The position numbers and the translations under genes were made by a program. The notes under the pieces were generated by a model. It was not told the DNA's origin, did no database searches, and was given only the letters and a program-made list of their open reading frames with translations. From positions 104,706,661 through 104,770,660 of the forward strand of contig CM035428.1 in the NCBI GenBank assembly GCA_020310875.1: DNA of 64,000 bases, given 5' to 3'. The DNA comes from Ceratopteris richardii. Taxonomy: Eukaryota > Streptophyta > Polypodiopsida > Polypodiales > Pteridaceae. Shown here in pieces: positions 1 to 10,609 of this stretch (position 1 is its first letter; every line of letters begins with the position of its first letter).

Positions 1-97
1 CTTCTTCAAGAAGATGTCCTTCCTTTTCCTGTACTTCCTTTTCCTGATTTAGGGTTGATTTAGTCTCTACAGAGAGTTTTATTTGATCATTAATTAT

Positions 98-1504
98 TTA
101 CTCCTTTTTTCCTTCCTCTTGCTCATCTATATCCATGAGATCCAGATCTTCCTCTTGTCCTTGATCTTCTGTAGTTGTAAACTCTTCATTATGATTCAAG
201 TCATATAGTATGTCTTCTATGCTTTGGTTGATCTCTTTTTTTGTATCTCCTTTTACTTCTTGAGCATTCTTCGTTTCCACTACTTTCTCTGTTTCCTTGA
301 TTTGATCTGTCTCTTTTTGTTTGTGTATTGAACTACATAACTGAACTTCTTTTTCTGCTTCTAACCTTCCTTCATCCAATTTGAAATAGGTTTGATGTAA
401 GGGTTTTTTCCATATTGTCTTCAATCTTGAATCCACTAATCCATAGCTGGATTCCTTCCTTACTTCACTCTCTTCTTCCATCATCACTGCTTTGCCTTTC
501 AGTAACCTTCTCTCTTCTTCAGGACTAACCTGCTTTGCTGCTTCTTCTTGGACTTGTTTTCCCTGTAACTTCTCACTCAAGTCTTTTGGTGTTTTATTTT
601 TTTCGGAGGCTTGTGTTATCACATTTGGTGTACTAGGCACTGATAAGTTCAAACTTTTCAACAAAAAGTTTTCAATATCACTTTTAGAGTCTGAAGAAAA
701 TTATGAAGAGCCTGCTACTCCTGATTTGTCCATTCTTGATTCTTTCACAGCCATAGATTCCTCCTGCTTATTTTCTTCTACTATTACTTCCTCTATCTCC
801 ATCCTTGGTACAGGTTCTGCTACTGATTTTCCTTTACTTTTCTTGGTTAACTTCCTCTTCTGTACAGGTTTCTTCTGAACCTTCTTCTTCACTACAACTG
901 TAGTTCTAGTTTCAGGAGGTCCTTGTAGCTCTTTGAAATATGCTAATAGTTCCACTTCTTTTTTGACAAAAATTTCCTCTGTCTCTGCTGCCATCATCTG
1001 ATCATGCAGCTCTTCATAGTGTTCTACTTCCTCTTGAATCCAATCAGTTGCTTTGCAAGAGTAGTCCTCCAACATCTTTTGATATTGGGATTCATATACT
1101 GCCCTTTTATTATTTCCCTGAGTCAAATAGGTATACAACTGATCTTTGCTTGTCTGAGGTGGGTGAGGGTCATTTGAAGACTGTACTTGCTTCTGAGCAG
1201 CTTCATGCTCTTCCTTAGTTGCTTCCACCTGTTCCAATTCCACTTTTCTTGGATCCAATCTTCTTTTCTTTACTGGAATGACTTCTTCTGAAACTCCTTT
1301 TCATTTCCTTTCTCCTCCCCTCATGCTTGGTTGAGCTTCTGCTTCTCTTACAGATGTATTTCTAGAAGGGCTTTTGATTCCTGTCATCAGACTTCTGAAG
1401 TATTGAGCTTCTAGTGCCAATTGTAATTGATCTTCCATCCCTAGAACATGATATATATTCTTGTTAAGAATTGAGCTCCATTCATGTATTTCTTTTGCTC
1501 CCAA
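98..1504 (-). pseudogene. R1 downstream ORF, C-terminal charged coiled-coil part (broken)
   Basis: One reading frame spans this stretch with in-frame stops at 1301-1303 and 701-703. It overlaps the preceding block (1441-2268) in another frame; the text after the overlap (EIHEWSSILNKN...) reads as the natural continuation, so a frameshift near 1480-1504 is likely. The product is very rich in E, K and Q with heptad-like stretches (KEEHEAAQKQVQSS, EEVEHYEELHDQMM) and a basic KKKVQKKPVQKRKLTKK segment, suggesting coiled coil plus a nucleic-acid-binding or nuclear targeting patch. It occupies the place of the coiled-coil half of the R7 downstream ORF but I cannot align the two confidently. Function unknown. 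The frame probably continues left of the window toward the polypurine tract. Confidence 0.6.
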
Positions 1505-2268
1505 TGTTTGGCTGCTTCCTTCAATTGCTCATGTATGTATGGTGTTACATCCATTATTCCAAAGGGCTTAGTTCTATCCTTATTATTGAACATAATCAAT
1601 GTTACTGATTTGTGTGGCATGGTGTATCTAGGCAGTTTTGGAAAACAAAAATATTGCAAAAACATTCTGATGGCATACTCTTCATTCTCTTTTCCTTTAA
1701 AATCAGGGAATTTGGAATATCCTGCATATGTAGCTTTATTTTTCTTGACAAAACTGTTGTCTAACTTGGTTCCCATGGTATAAAACTGAAGAGCTGCCCT
1801 GATATGTTCTGCTTTTATAGTAATGTTCACTTCCTGATTTTCTTTGTTCTTGACAACACACCTGAAATATGCCTCATTGCCCTTTCCAACTACCAACAAA
1901 CTGTTCATCACTTGTGCCACTCTTTCAAAATCTATAAAGAATATGGGTTCATCCAACAACCTGTGTATTCCTACTGCTTTCCATCTTTTGTAATTGACTG
2001 CAATTCTTTGGAATCTGTAAAACTCTTGACACAACATAGTGTACTTGTAACCTCCAACTCCTACTGTAAATATGTGCTGGCCAATAATACCCAGAGTTTC
2101 CTTGAGCTCGTTGACTACCTTCTCTGCTTCTAGAATTTCTTGCTCTTCATCAGATTCCACATCCACCTCCTCTACTGCAGCTTCACTGTCCAAGAACCAA
2201 TGTCCTCTAGACAAAGTCACTGAGTTTGCTTTGAAATCATGGATTGGTAGTTCCTTTGAATTCACCAT
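1441..2268 (-). CDS. R1 downstream ORF, conserved N-terminal domain (unknown function)
   Basis: A 275-residue open block beginning with ATG at 2268-2266, directly after a consensus-like 3' splice site. It is homologous to the downstream ORF of R7 (41579-42622) and R3 (21152-22091): YKYTMLCQEF...YKRWKAVGIHRL aligns with RYHFFTREF...RSVWIKAGVDSY, and LQYFCFPKLPRYTMPHK aligns with MQHFAFPAQERFTMPPK, in the same order and similar spacing. Identity is low, so conservation over long divergence implies a real protein domain. It somewhat recalls the domain databases call putative plant transposon protein, but I cannot verify that. No signal peptide or membrane segment is visible, so it is not an obvious envelope glycoprotein. 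The frame ends at 1441 in what looks like a frameshift. Confidence 0.7.
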   Translation of the reverse strand: MVNSKELPIHDFKANSVTLSRGHWFLDSEAAVEEVDVESDEEQEILEAEKVVNELKETLGIIGQHIFTVGVGGYKYTMLCQEFYRFQRIAVNYKRWKAVGIHRLLDEPIFFIDFERVAQVMNSLLVVGKGNEAYFRCVVKNKENQEVNITIKAEHIRAALQFYTMGTKLDNSFVKKNKATYAGYSKFPDFKGKENEEYAIRMFLQYFCFPKLPRYTMPHKSVTLIMFNNKDRTKPFGIMDVTPYIHEQLKEAAKHWEQKKYMNGAQFLTRIYIMF

Positions 2269-2302
2269 TCTGGAGAAAATATAACATCACACAAAAGAAA
2301 AA
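2269..2302 (-). promoter_or_regulatory. Candidate 3' splice acceptor before the R1 downstream ORF
   Basis: On the minus strand a T-rich tract runs into TTATATTTTCTCCAG at 2270, and the ATG of the downstream ORF starts one base later (2268). Pyrimidine tract plus CAG directly before a start codon fits a plant intron 3' end. R3 and R7 have a comparable site at the matching place. Splicing itself is inferred. Confidence 0.5.
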
Positions 2303-2878
2303 ATCCACCCACATGAGTCACAAGAAATAAAAAATGACATTTGTTTTGAGATGAAATGAAAGAAGAATGGAAATAAAATCTCAATTAAATCCTGACTTCC
2401 TCAAAGTACTCAATTAAAGTGATCATTACATGTGTAGCAAGATGTCTAGTGCTCTCTTCTCTTCTAACAGCTCTTATAAAGAAAGGAAAAAACTATAAAT
2501 AGTTGAAGAAAATTGAATAAAATTAAAAAATAAAAAAAATAAAGAATAGAAACCTACTACACTTCTATCTATATCTTGCTTTGTGCTGTATAATTTAAAA
2601 AATAAAAATGGATGATTTTTCTCTCTTTTCTCTTTTCTCACTCTTTTTTTTTAATAATATTCATCTTTTTTTTAATAATATTCATCTTTTTTTAATAATA
2701 TTCATCTTTTTTTTAATAATGTTCATCTTTTTTTTTAATTACCTTCACTTCCTTTCTTCCCCTCCTATTTCTCTCCTTAGAAAAAGGATAAGGTAGAACA
2801 ATTTGACATAATTTCCAAGATGTCATAATTTCTTCTCTATAACATTCTGATTTTCTTATCAACAATCCTTAATGCATA
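2303..2878 (-). other. R1 spacer between polyprotein and downstream ORF
   Basis: No ORF of note on either strand. AT-rich, with poly-A-rich sense strand and the short tandem repeat at 2643-2740. In R7 the equivalent spacer is only about 200 nt, so R1 has expanded here. It would form the 3' part of the proposed intron. Confidence 0.6.
2643..2740. repeat. AT-rich tandem repeat, about 21-bp unit, 4-5 copies
   Basis: Plus strand shows repeated TTCATC + T(7-9) + AATAATA units at 2660, 2680, 2701 and 2722, with one changed unit (AATAATG). It lies in the spacer between the R1 polyprotein and downstream ORF. Confidence 0.85.
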
Positions 2879-3220
2879 TCAGATACTCATGCTCTTTTTC
2901 CATTGAATCAAATCTGAATTTTTTACCCAATAATATTTAATCCTTGCTGACCCTGTCCTAGGGATACACTCATCTTCTTTTGATAAGCTATTCTTGAAAT
3001 TTTTTGGCTTCCATATCTGTTTTGTTCTGGGAATTTGTTTTGATGAGCAGGGCTTGTGTGTACTTTGTTTCCACATCCTTCTTGTTCTGATGCCTTGATG
3101 CTTCTGACTATGCCATGGTTGCCATCTTGCTTCTATCTCTTCACCATCTTTTGCTCCTTCAATTCTCTCCTGGTTTTGATTAAATGAAGTTTGATCATAA
3201 AGTGGTTGTATTGGTAATGT
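2879..3220 (-). pseudogene. R1 polyprotein C-terminal tail after PR2
   Basis: In frame with PR2 after a TAG at 3221-3223, ending at 2879. It contains MWKQS, KQIWKPK and KYYWVK type motifs, matching in style and place the W-x-P-K repeats that end the R7 polyprotein (five copies there). The function of these repeats is unknown; their basic-aromatic character would suit RNA, DNA or chromatin contact. The stop at 3221 separates this tail from PR2 in this copy, so it is probably a decay mutation. Confidence 0.55.
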
Positions 3221-3958
3221 CTATGTGTTTTCAAATGAAAAAGTAAATCCTTCCAGGTCTGAGTCATGAATATCCTGTTGATCTTCCTGTTCTTCATTAC
3301 TCAATAAAAACATTAAAAACCTTTTGTCATTTATTGTCAACTTAAGCTTCATTTTTTCAAAATCCAAAATTACTTTACCTTGCTTTAGCCATGGTTGTCC
3401 CAAAATCAATTTCTCAGTCATCAAGTGATCTGGCCATTCTTCACAATCTATTTCCATATATTCTTCATTGAACTTAATTTCAATAGAAGGTGAAGACATG
3501 CTTTGTATGATTTGTCCTTCCAAAGTTTTGATAAAGGTTTTGCTTTTAGTCCTTTTTAGGTTAAACTTTTTCAACAAAGCTGAACTGATCAAATTTACTT
3601 GTGCACCTGAGTCTATCAAGACCTTGATTTTCTCATCTTGAAAATTCATTGTGATAATAGGCAAATGTTCCCTTTCTCTTAGAGGTCTTTCACACAAAAG
3701 AACTTCTCTAAGATCTTTGGTTTTTCTTATCCTTTCCCTTGCTTCCTGTTGAGCCTCCTTTCTAATGTTTTCCTCTGTTGTTTTCCTATTTTGAGCCTGA
3801 TGTATTCTTCTCCATTCAGAAACTGTTAATGGAAGATCATACCTTTTTACTCTACATCCACTTATGAAATTTGGCCTGATTTCTCCATCTATGTTAGCTA
3901 ATTGAATAGCTCCACTATTACTAATCTGATTGATAATATAAGGCCCATGTCCTTTTTT
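3221..3958 (-). pseudogene. R1 second retropepsin-like aspartic protease (PR2), after integrase
   Basis: The frame is continuous with the integrase block (5050-3959) apart from one TAG at 3959-3961. After a basic linker rich in R, K, E and Q it holds a retropepsin-like fold: VLIDSGAQVNLIS (catalytic DSGA near 3606-3614), a flap-like region, then KLILGQPWLKQG, the hydrophobic-LG motif that closes retropepsin domains. This is a different sequence from PR1 (DSGSGVAIM near 7945-7960) of the same element. R7 has the equivalent second protease at about 43650-43975. Ty3 elements normally have one protease between gag and RT. Whether PR2 cleaves the polyprotein, a host protein, or is only a structural fold is unknown. 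Confidence 0.8.
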
Positions 3959-5050
3959 CTAAAATTTCTTCTGATGTTCCTTTTCTGTATATGCCAGAAC
4001 GAGATCTCCTTCTTGTAGATCTTTTTCTTTAATATGAACATCATGATAAGCTTTTTGTCTTTTCTTGTCTGCATATATGCTCATAATTGCTTGGAGTCTA
4101 GAAGCTCCTAGTTTTTCCAATTCCATCACTCTCTCAGATAATTCATGTCTAGTCCATTTGTATTGGATTCCCACTTTTAGTGTTGGAATAAGGAATTCCA
4201 TGGGCAAAACTGCATTTTGTCCATATACCAGATTGAATGGTGTGGTTCCTAATGAAGTTTTGTATGCCACTCTATAGGCCCATAGGACATGATTAAGTTG
4301 TAAATCCCAATCATTCCTGCTTGTGTTTACCAATTTTGACAATACAGTGCAAAGTACTTTATTAGTACTTTCTGCTAACCCATTAGCTTGTGGGTGATAT
4401 GGGGCTGACTTTCTATGGCTAATCATGAAATATTCAGTTATGTTTTCTATGATTTGGTTCAAAAAATGTGTCCCCCTATCACTTACCAATTCAATTGGTA
4501 GTCCAAATCTGGTGATGATATTTTCATAGAGAAATCTTGCAGTAGTATGAGCATCATTCTTTTTTGTAGCTCTAGCCTCTACCCATTTGGTCAAGTAATC
4601 TGTGGCCACTATTATGTATTCAGCATGGGATTGTTTTGTTGGAGGATGTATGGGTCCAATGAAATCCAACCCCCATTTACTAAAGGCTCTTGCTGAAATC
4701 AATGGTATTAATGGCATATTATCTCTTCTATTTGGTTGACTCACTCTCTGACAAATGTCACATCTTTTTACATATGTTCTTGCATCGGGAAATAGAGTTG
4801 GCCACCAAAAACCCAAATATAATATGAGTTTAGCAGTCCTTTCACTTGAGAAATGACCTCCTGCCACTCCAGAATGTGCCATTTCTAACATTTCAACATA
4901 TTTATCTTCAGGAACACAAATTCTTAAATATCCATCCATCCCTCTTTTATACAACTGATCTCCTATTAATTGATACTCTTTAGAAATCATTTGTAGATTT
5001 TTTGAGTCTGCACTTTCTCTTTCTTGTTTTCCTTTCTTGTTTCTTTTCAA
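3959..5050 (-). CDS. R1 integrase: second HHCC module, catalytic core and C-terminal part
   Basis: Residues about 26-105 carry the second zinc module: LIGDQLYKRG, then AHSGVAGGH and CDIC with H-X6-H-X30-C-X2-C spacing. The catalytic core follows: GLDFIGPI (first Asp), VSDRGTHF (second Asp) and the Glu in GLAES, giving D-D-35-E counted on the sequence, with PYHPQANG. The GQNAVLP and KEKDLQEGDLVLAY segments form the C-terminal domain. The block is in a different frame from 5047-9756, so a frameshift lies near 5050-5080, between the two zinc modules. The element is Tat/Athila-like by these motifs; no chromodomain is seen. A TAG at 3959 separates it from PR2. Confidence 0.9.
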   Translation of the reverse strand: MKRNKKGKQERESADSKNLQMISKEYQLIGDQLYKRGMDGYLRICVPEDKYVEMLEMAHSGVAGGHFSSERTAKLILYLGFWWPTLFPDARTYVKRCDICQRVSQPNRRDNMPLIPLISARAFSKWGLDFIGPIHPPTKQSHAEYIIVATDYLTKWVEARATKKNDAHTTARFLYENIITRFGLPIELVSDRGTHFLNQIIENITEYFMISHRKSAPYHPQANGLAESTNKVLCTVLSKLVNTSRNDWDLQLNHVLWAYRVAYKTSLGTTPFNLVYGQNAVLPMEFLIPTLKVGIQYKWTRHELSERVMELEKLGASRLQAIMSIYADKKRQKAYHDVHIKEKDLQEGDLVLAYTEKEHQKKF

Positions 5051-8000
5051 TTCTTTTCAATGATGTTCTCACTCCATTCTGGGTTTTTCTGAAACCAATA
5101 TAGAGTTATAAGTTCTGAATTTTGCAAGGATTGGCATTCCCAGCAGTTAGCAAAATATTTTGTTACATCTTGAAGCTTATTAGGCCAATGTACTCCCATC
5201 CTATTGAGATTACTTAGGGTGACTATTATGGAAGCATGAGTACAAGGGTTCCAACAATGAGCTCTTCTCAGATATTCCTGTTGCTCCTCCTCTCGAGTAC
5301 AATATTCCAATATGCCTGTATGGTTGAGGTGATACAAGTGCCCAGCTAGCAACATAAAATTCCTGCTTTGTAATACTAAATGTGTGTTGTTTCCAAATGT
5401 TCTGCAAGGTCCCATGGTTAGCAAAGGTACTAAAGTCATGGCCCATTCAGGAATACTTTCTACTTTGAACAGATATGTATCTGGCAGGTCATCATCTAAA
5501 GGTGAACTTGGTTCTTTAGCCTGGATTCTGGACAAATGATCTGCTCTCAGATGTGTTTTTCCTTGTCTGACCACCACCTCAAACTCAAACTCCATCAGTA
5601 GAAGAAACCATCTGACTATCCTACCAGTGTGACAAGGTTTGTTTACTAGATAAAGTAAAGCTTGGTGATCCACGAAAAATTTAAACTTGTTGGCCAAAAG
5701 GTAATGTCTATATTTTTTCACAGCAAATATCATTCCCAACCCTTCCCTCTCAGTGGTTGTGTAATTTTTCTCTGCTGAATTCAGTTGCCTACTAGCATAA
5801 ACCACTGGGAAATCTAATTTGCTCCCTTCTATTGGTTGTGCTAACACACATCCAAAAGCATAATTTGAAGCATCCACATGGATATGAAAAATTTTATCCC
5901 ACTGTGGGGTTTTTAGAGTTGGTGTTGTTACCAAACAAATTCTTAGAGTCACAAAATCTTGGTCACACTCTTTGGTCCACTCAAATTTTGTGATCAAAGC
6001 ATACAAAGGTTTTGCTATATCAGCAAACTTGTGTACAAATTTTCTATAATACCCGCAATGTCCCATGAAAGTTTGAAGTTCCTTTACATTTGTTGGTCTT
6101 GGAAGTTCCACTATGGCCTTAATTTTTTTCTCATCAGTTGAAATTCCATTTTTGGAAACTATGTGGCCTAACATTCTTCCTTGTCTTACAAAGAATACAC
6201 ACTTCTCTGGATTTAAACATACTCTGTATGTTCTGCATTTCTTGAATATGTTTTCTAAATCTTCGAAATGATCCTGTCTTTTTAATGAAAAAGTACACAG
6301 ATCATCCACATAAATTTCCATTACATTCCTCATGAATTCTTTGAAGATATGACACATCAATCTTTGAAATGTTGCTGGGGCATTAGTTAACCCAAAGGGC
6401 ATAACCCTAAAAGCATAAATTCCCCATTCTGTGGAAAAGGCAGTTTTATGTTGGTCTTCCAAGGCTATGGGTACCTGATTGTATCCTGAAAAGCCATCCA
6501 AAAAACTATAAACCTCCTTCCCTGCCACTCTTTCTAGAAGATGGTCTGTTATAGGCAATGGGTAGCTATCCCTTATAGTTGCAGCATTCACTTTTTTCAA
6601 ATTAATGCATACCCTAAGTTTCCCATTCTTTTTTGGTACTACAACTATAGGAGATATCCACTCTATGTATTCAATCTCATAGATGAAATTGGCAGCCAGC
6701 AGCTTATCAATTTCATCCTTTATTTTAGCAGAGTATTTATCATTGAATGTGTAATGTCTTTGTTTGCTAGGCTTTGCATTAGGTGTAATAGGAATCTTAT
6801 GCTCACAGATTTTAGGATCAATACCTTTCAAGTCCTTGTAGCTGTAAGCAAATACATCCCTATAGTTTCTGGCCAAATTTCTTAATGCTTCCTCCTCTTG
6901 ATTTGTCATGTCATCAGCTATTACAATATGTCTTTCTTCCCCTTCTTCTTGGGTGATCATTACCTTCTTTGTTTGTTCCTCATTGTCATATGCCTCCCCT
7001 TTTTTCTTTTCTCTCTTTGGTTTGATTTTTAGAAGTAATCTGTCTTCTACTTCATAAGTCTTGAAATTCGTAGGTACATCAAATTGTTGGTCCTTGTTTG
7101 TCATTTTCTCATTTTTTTCATCCTCTTGATCTTCTTCTGTTTCCTTGTGTTTGTTCTTCCTATATTTGCCTGAGATTTTATCTTTTATTGCATCTACAGC
7201 TTTTACCTCTTCCAAATATTGTGTTTTTTCATTTTTCAATATCATTTCTTTTTCCTGGTCTTCTTCTATTTTTGACACCTTTATCATTTGTATTCCTATG
7301 TGAAAAACATCATATCCTTCTTGATTTTGAAATTTCACTCCCACATACTCGTCATTGGCTAGATCCATGGTAGCCAAAATCTGGTTCCAACCATAAGGCT
7401 CAAATTCTTCATCTTTGAATTTTTGTGGTACATAGCTCTCATCATGTAATTTTCTCCCTTCTACACAATCTTCTTTTCTTAATCTTCTTTTTCTATTTGT
7501 AAGGTTTCTTAACACATTGCACTTCCATATTGATGATTTTGTTCCATTTTGATCTTCAATCTCTGATTCTTCACTCAAATCCTGATTCTGATGTATTTTG
7601 AACCATTCTTGAGGGGATATGTCACAATAATGACCATTTCTTAGATTCACTCTGGTTATTCTTCCTTTGCTCTGAAGATATAGGCAATCATTACCCCAAT
7701 CTTGCACAATTTGCATTTGTCTCATAAATGGTCTTCCTAGGATGATTTCATATGAAGTGGATTGTGGAAATTCAACTATGGCAAAAGTATGCTCTACTTC
7801 TATTCCACATATATCCACAATCACCTTTTCCCATATTCCTAGGGGTTTTTCTATGTGTCCATTTGCAAGTTGCAATCTCATTTTAGTGGGTATTAATTCA
7901 TTTTTTCCCCATGTTTCCCAAGTTTTTTTAGTCATGATAGCCACACCTGATCCACTATCCAATATAGCTTGGGCATCATTTGTACCAAATTGTATTTTCA

Positions 8001-9756
8001 GGGTTGAGTTCCCTTCTTCTCCTTCATAATATCCTCCTATTTTATCAATAGGAATGTATAGCAACTCTTCCAGTTCTTGTGGCTGTGGGTCAAAATTCTC
8101 TGGTATTGCTTCCCATTTTGCCATTTTGTATTGTAAGTGAGGATTTTGTTTTATCAATTCCTCCATTGTGGTGTGGTATAAGATTGTACATTGTTTGTCT
8201 ATATTTACCTGGAATGTTATTTGTGAGTTATCTTCTTGATCAATAATTTCCTTTGTTCTTGTTACCTTTGTTTCTCCAGTTGTTGTTTTAGAATTATCTA
8301 GTTCCCCCAGTTTAAGTTGTGCTTCTTGTATGATTTGTTTGCATTTTTGCATTCTTTCATGCTCTATATCCGGTATAGGATAAGCCATTATATGGTCTGT
8401 GGGATTTGGTCCCTCTTGAACTCTTCCCTTGTATGCTTTTATCATAGTTTCCAAACTTTGTGAATTGCTTATCTCTTGCTGGGTTTGTGTCTTTTGGGCT
8501 GGGCTATGTTTTGGCAGTTCCATATTTTCTTCTTCTTGACTTTTACCCACTCTCCTTTTTCTCTCCCATCTCCCTTTTTGTCTGTTTTTCTTCTCCTTTG
8601 GAGATGAATTCTTCTTTTGTTCCTTGGTTGTTTCCTGTTGTTTGGCTTGTGCCCTTGTTATAGCATTTACATTTACTTGTTCAGGGTCACTCAATTCTTC
8701 TTGCTCCATGATGTTGACTGCTTGTAATGGTATGTTATTAGAAGTGTTTTGTTGTTTTTGAGGATTTCTTGGACAATACTTTATTAAATGTTCCCTGCCA
8801 CAATCCTTGCAATAGGCTCCTTCTACTCTTAGTGTGGGCGGTTGTGGACAGTCTCTAATGAAATGCTCCCCTCCACATCTATAACAAGTTATTTTTTGAC
8901 TTCCTTTGAACTGAGGTCTCTGATTAGACATGTAATTATTGGTTATATACATGAATGTAGTTGTATCCATTTCAATTCTCCCATTTCCCAAGTCTAGGGC
9001 TTGCAGTTCTGGTTCTCTCAGCTCATATCCTTCCCACTCTTCCTGATATCCTTCATTCCAATGATAATCTTCTTTGTATGGTGATCTTATTCTTGAGTTT
9101 CCCTCTTCTATTGGTGTGTATTTGAATGGTCCCACATTTATTGGTAATGGAGGTTGTTGCCCAAGTACAGGTCTGGGTTGCTCAATAAATCCAGATTCTC
9201 TTTGGTTCACATATTCTCTCTCCTTAATGGGTTGTTTATTGTAAAAGCATTCTTCTCTGGTATGATTTCTCCATTTTCTTTCTAGTGTACAATATTTGAG
9301 TGTTTTCCTATCTTGCAAATGTTGTGGTTTTTGATATGGACATTGTTGTACCAAATGATTTTCTCCACAATTATAACATTTTTTATTTGTTGTTATCTTG
9401 GTGTTTATCAAATTTGTTTTGGTGCTAACTTCCAGGGCTTTAGCAATGGCTTGTGCCAATTCTTCTGCTGGTGGGATTTTATCTTCATTTGTTCTAGGTT
9501 GATCAAATGTTAACAGGTCTTGTCCTCTGTTATCCTCCAAATCTATTGCCTCTTTTACACATGCTCCTAGATCAAGGCATCTCCTATAATACACCAGGGT
9601 TCTTAATTGAGCACTTCTCAATCCTTCTATGAATAGGGATACTTGTCTTGCCATGGAAGGTACTTCTTCTCTGGGACATCTGTCAATGTATTTCTTGAAT
9701 CTCCTAGCTGCCTCTCTGACATTTTCATCCTTTTGTTGTTTAAAGCTATGTATCAA
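5047..9756 (-). CDS. R1 Gag C-terminus, PR1, RT, RNase H and first integrase HHCC module
   Basis: A 1,569-residue open block. Order: end of the gag core (SLFIEGLRSAQLRTLVYY); CCHC knuckles YNCGENHLVQQC (about 9340-9385), YRCGGEHFIRDC (8842-8885) and CKDCGREHLIKYC (8772-8820); a long charged linker; PR1 AILDSGSGVAIM with IILGRPFM; RT with FLDGFSGYNQV and IYVDDL (6301-6312); RNase H with HVDASNYAFGC, TTEREGLGM and FVDHQALLYL; and an HHCC module AHCWNPCTH...CWEC (5131-5245) with H-X6-H-X30-C-X2-C spacing. The block ends near 5047 where the frame shifts. It is in frame with the gag N-terminus after one TAA at 9787-9789. This is the best-preserved pol block of R1. Confidence 0.93.
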   Translation of the reverse strand: MIHSFKQQKDENVREAARRFKKYIDRCPREEVPSMARQVSLFIEGLRSAQLRTLVYYRRCLDLGACVKEAIDLEDNRGQDLLTFDQPRTNEDKIPPAEELAQAIAKALEVSTKTNLINTKITTNKKCYNCGENHLVQQCPYQKPQHLQDRKTLKYCTLERKWRNHTREECFYNKQPIKEREYVNQRESGFIEQPRPVLGQQPPLPINVGPFKYTPIEEGNSRIRSPYKEDYHWNEGYQEEWEGYELREPELQALDLGNGRIEMDTTTFMYITNNYMSNQRPQFKGSQKITCYRCGGEHFIRDCPQPPTLRVEGAYCKDCGREHLIKYCPRNPQKQQNTSNNIPLQAVNIMEQEELSDPEQVNVNAITRAQAKQQETTKEQKKNSSPKEKKNRQKGRWERKRRVGKSQEEENMELPKHSPAQKTQTQQEISNSQSLETMIKAYKGRVQEGPNPTDHIMAYPIPDIEHERMQKCKQIIQEAQLKLGELDNSKTTTGETKVTRTKEIIDQEDNSQITFQVNIDKQCTILYHTTMEELIKQNPHLQYKMAKWEAIPENFDPQPQELEELLYIPIDKIGGYYEGEEGNSTLKIQFGTNDAQAILDSGSGVAIMTKKTWETWGKNELIPTKMRLQLANGHIEKPLGIWEKVIVDICGIEVEHTFAIVEFPQSTSYEIILGRPFMRQMQIVQDWGNDCLYLQSKGRITRVNLRNGHYCDISPQEWFKIHQNQDLSEESEIEDQNGTKSSIWKCNVLRNLTNRKRRLRKEDCVEGRKLHDESYVPQKFKDEEFEPYGWNQILATMDLANDEYVGVKFQNQEGYDVFHIGIQMIKVSKIEEDQEKEMILKNEKTQYLEEVKAVDAIKDKISGKYRKNKHKETEEDQEDEKNEKMTNKDQQFDVPTNFKTYEVEDRLLLKIKPKREKKKGEAYDNEEQTKKVMITQEEGEERHIVIADDMTNQEEEALRNLARNYRDVFAYSYKDLKGIDPKICEHKIPITPNAKPSKQRHYTFNDKYSAKIKDEIDKLLAANFIYEIEYIEWISPIVVVPKKNGKLRVCINLKKVNAATIRDSYPLPITDHLLERVAGKEVYSFLDGFSGYNQVPIALEDQHKTAFSTEWGIYAFRVMPFGLTNAPATFQRLMCHIFKEFMRNVMEIYVDDLCTFSLKRQDHFEDLENIFKKCRTYRVCLNPEKCVFFVRQGRMLGHIVSKNGISTDEKKIKAIVELPRPTNVKELQTFMGHCGYYRKFVHKFADIAKPLYALITKFEWTKECDQDFVTLRICLVTTPTLKTPQWDKIFHIHVDASNYAFGCVLAQPIEGSKLDFPVVYASRQLNSAEKNYTTTEREGLGMIFAVKKYRHYLLANKFKFFVDHQALLYLVNKPCHTGRIVRWFLLLMEFEFEVVVRQGKTHLRADHLSRIQAKEPSSPLDDDLPDTYLFKVESIPEWAMTLVPLLTMGPCRTFGNNTHLVLQSRNFMLLAGHLYHLNHTGILEYCTREEEQQEYLRRAHCWNPCTHASIIVTLSNLNRMGVHWPNKLQDVTKYFANCWECQSLQNSELITLYWFQKNPEWSENIIEKN

Positions 9757-9786
9757 GGTAGCTGTGCTATGTTTTATTCCAGTTTT

Positions 9787-10599
9787 TTAGAATTCCTCTA
9801 TGAAGGCTTCTAGGAAAGATTCAATATCCAGATACATTTCCTTTCTCAAGGGAATGAACCAAGATAGTGCAAGTCCTCTTAGGGTTAGACCAAATGCTTC
9901 AAATTGGACTTTGTAATCCTCAACTTCTTCTGCTCTAATTAATTGTCTAAATTCTGCAGCATGAGCATGAGGATCAGAATATCCTTCATATTGATTCTTC
10001 ATGCATTTGGCTACTTGATATGGCCTAAGCATTCTTCCCTGATTTTGCCACTGATGTCTTCTTCTCAATGGAAAATCATTAAGTCCTTCTGCTTCTCTCT
10101 CAAAAGGGTTTGGGGAAGTATGTAGTCTCCTACCTTGTTGTTGTTCACTATTGTTGTGAGTTTCATGTTGTCTTCGCAAGTCTGATTGCCCTAGGTTTTG
10201 TTCCCAAGGTCTCTTATCTGCACATTGCCCTAGGTCATTAGAATTTTCTGGGTCTTGTGAGAAGATGTATACACATCCCTGCCTATCCTCATATCTACCA
10301 TCCTTGAATTGTGCTACTGGTGTTATATTCAGGGGAACCTCTAAGTTTCTCAATCTAATGAGAAACTTATGCATTCCATCCTGATATACATAGGTTCCAA
10401 ACCTACTTGTATACATGTATTTGAGAATGTTTCTATAATCACCTGTTTTAGAGGATTCATTGGTTTCATTTAAATTCTCCATATTAATTTCTTGCCCTAA
10501 ATCTTTTTCTTGCAATTCTCCTACCACTGGCTCTACCTCCTTCCTTCCTAGCTCTTGCTTAGAATGTGTGTACAATTTATTACCAGACCTAAGGATCAT
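9787..10599 (-). CDS. R1 Gag N-terminal part
   Basis: The start ATG at 10599-10597 opens M-I-L-R-S-G, the same opening as R7 gag (M-N-L-R-S-G), which supports this start. It continues to the gag core: PYQVAKCMKNQYEGYSDP, HAAEFRQLIRAEEVEDY and FGLTLRGLALSWF align with R7 STRPTQ-type core (HVAEFRQVLRAEQVEDL, FGLTLRNTALTWF). The stop TAA at 9787-9789 falls inside EEF-stop-KTGIKH where R7 reads EFSKSGIRH, so it is a point mutation in one continuous Gag-Pol frame. Compared with R7 it lacks most of the roughly 200-residue N-terminal extension. The hairpin array ends only about 10 nt upstream of this ATG. Confidence 0.9.
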   Translation of the reverse strand: MILRSGNKLYTHSKQELGRKEVEPVVGELQEKDLGQEINMENLNETNESSKTGDYRNILKYMYTSRFGTYVYQDGMHKFLIRLRNLEVPLNITPVAQFKDGRYEDRQGCVYIFSQDPENSNDLGQCADKRPWEQNLGQSDLRRQHETHNNSEQQQGRRLHTSPNPFEREAEGLNDFPLRRRHQWQNQGRMLRPYQVAKCMKNQYEGYSDPHAHAAEFRQLIRAEEVEDYKVQFEAFGLTLRGLALSWFIPLRKEMYLDIESFLEAFIEEF

Positions 10600-10609
10600 T
10601 CAATAAATT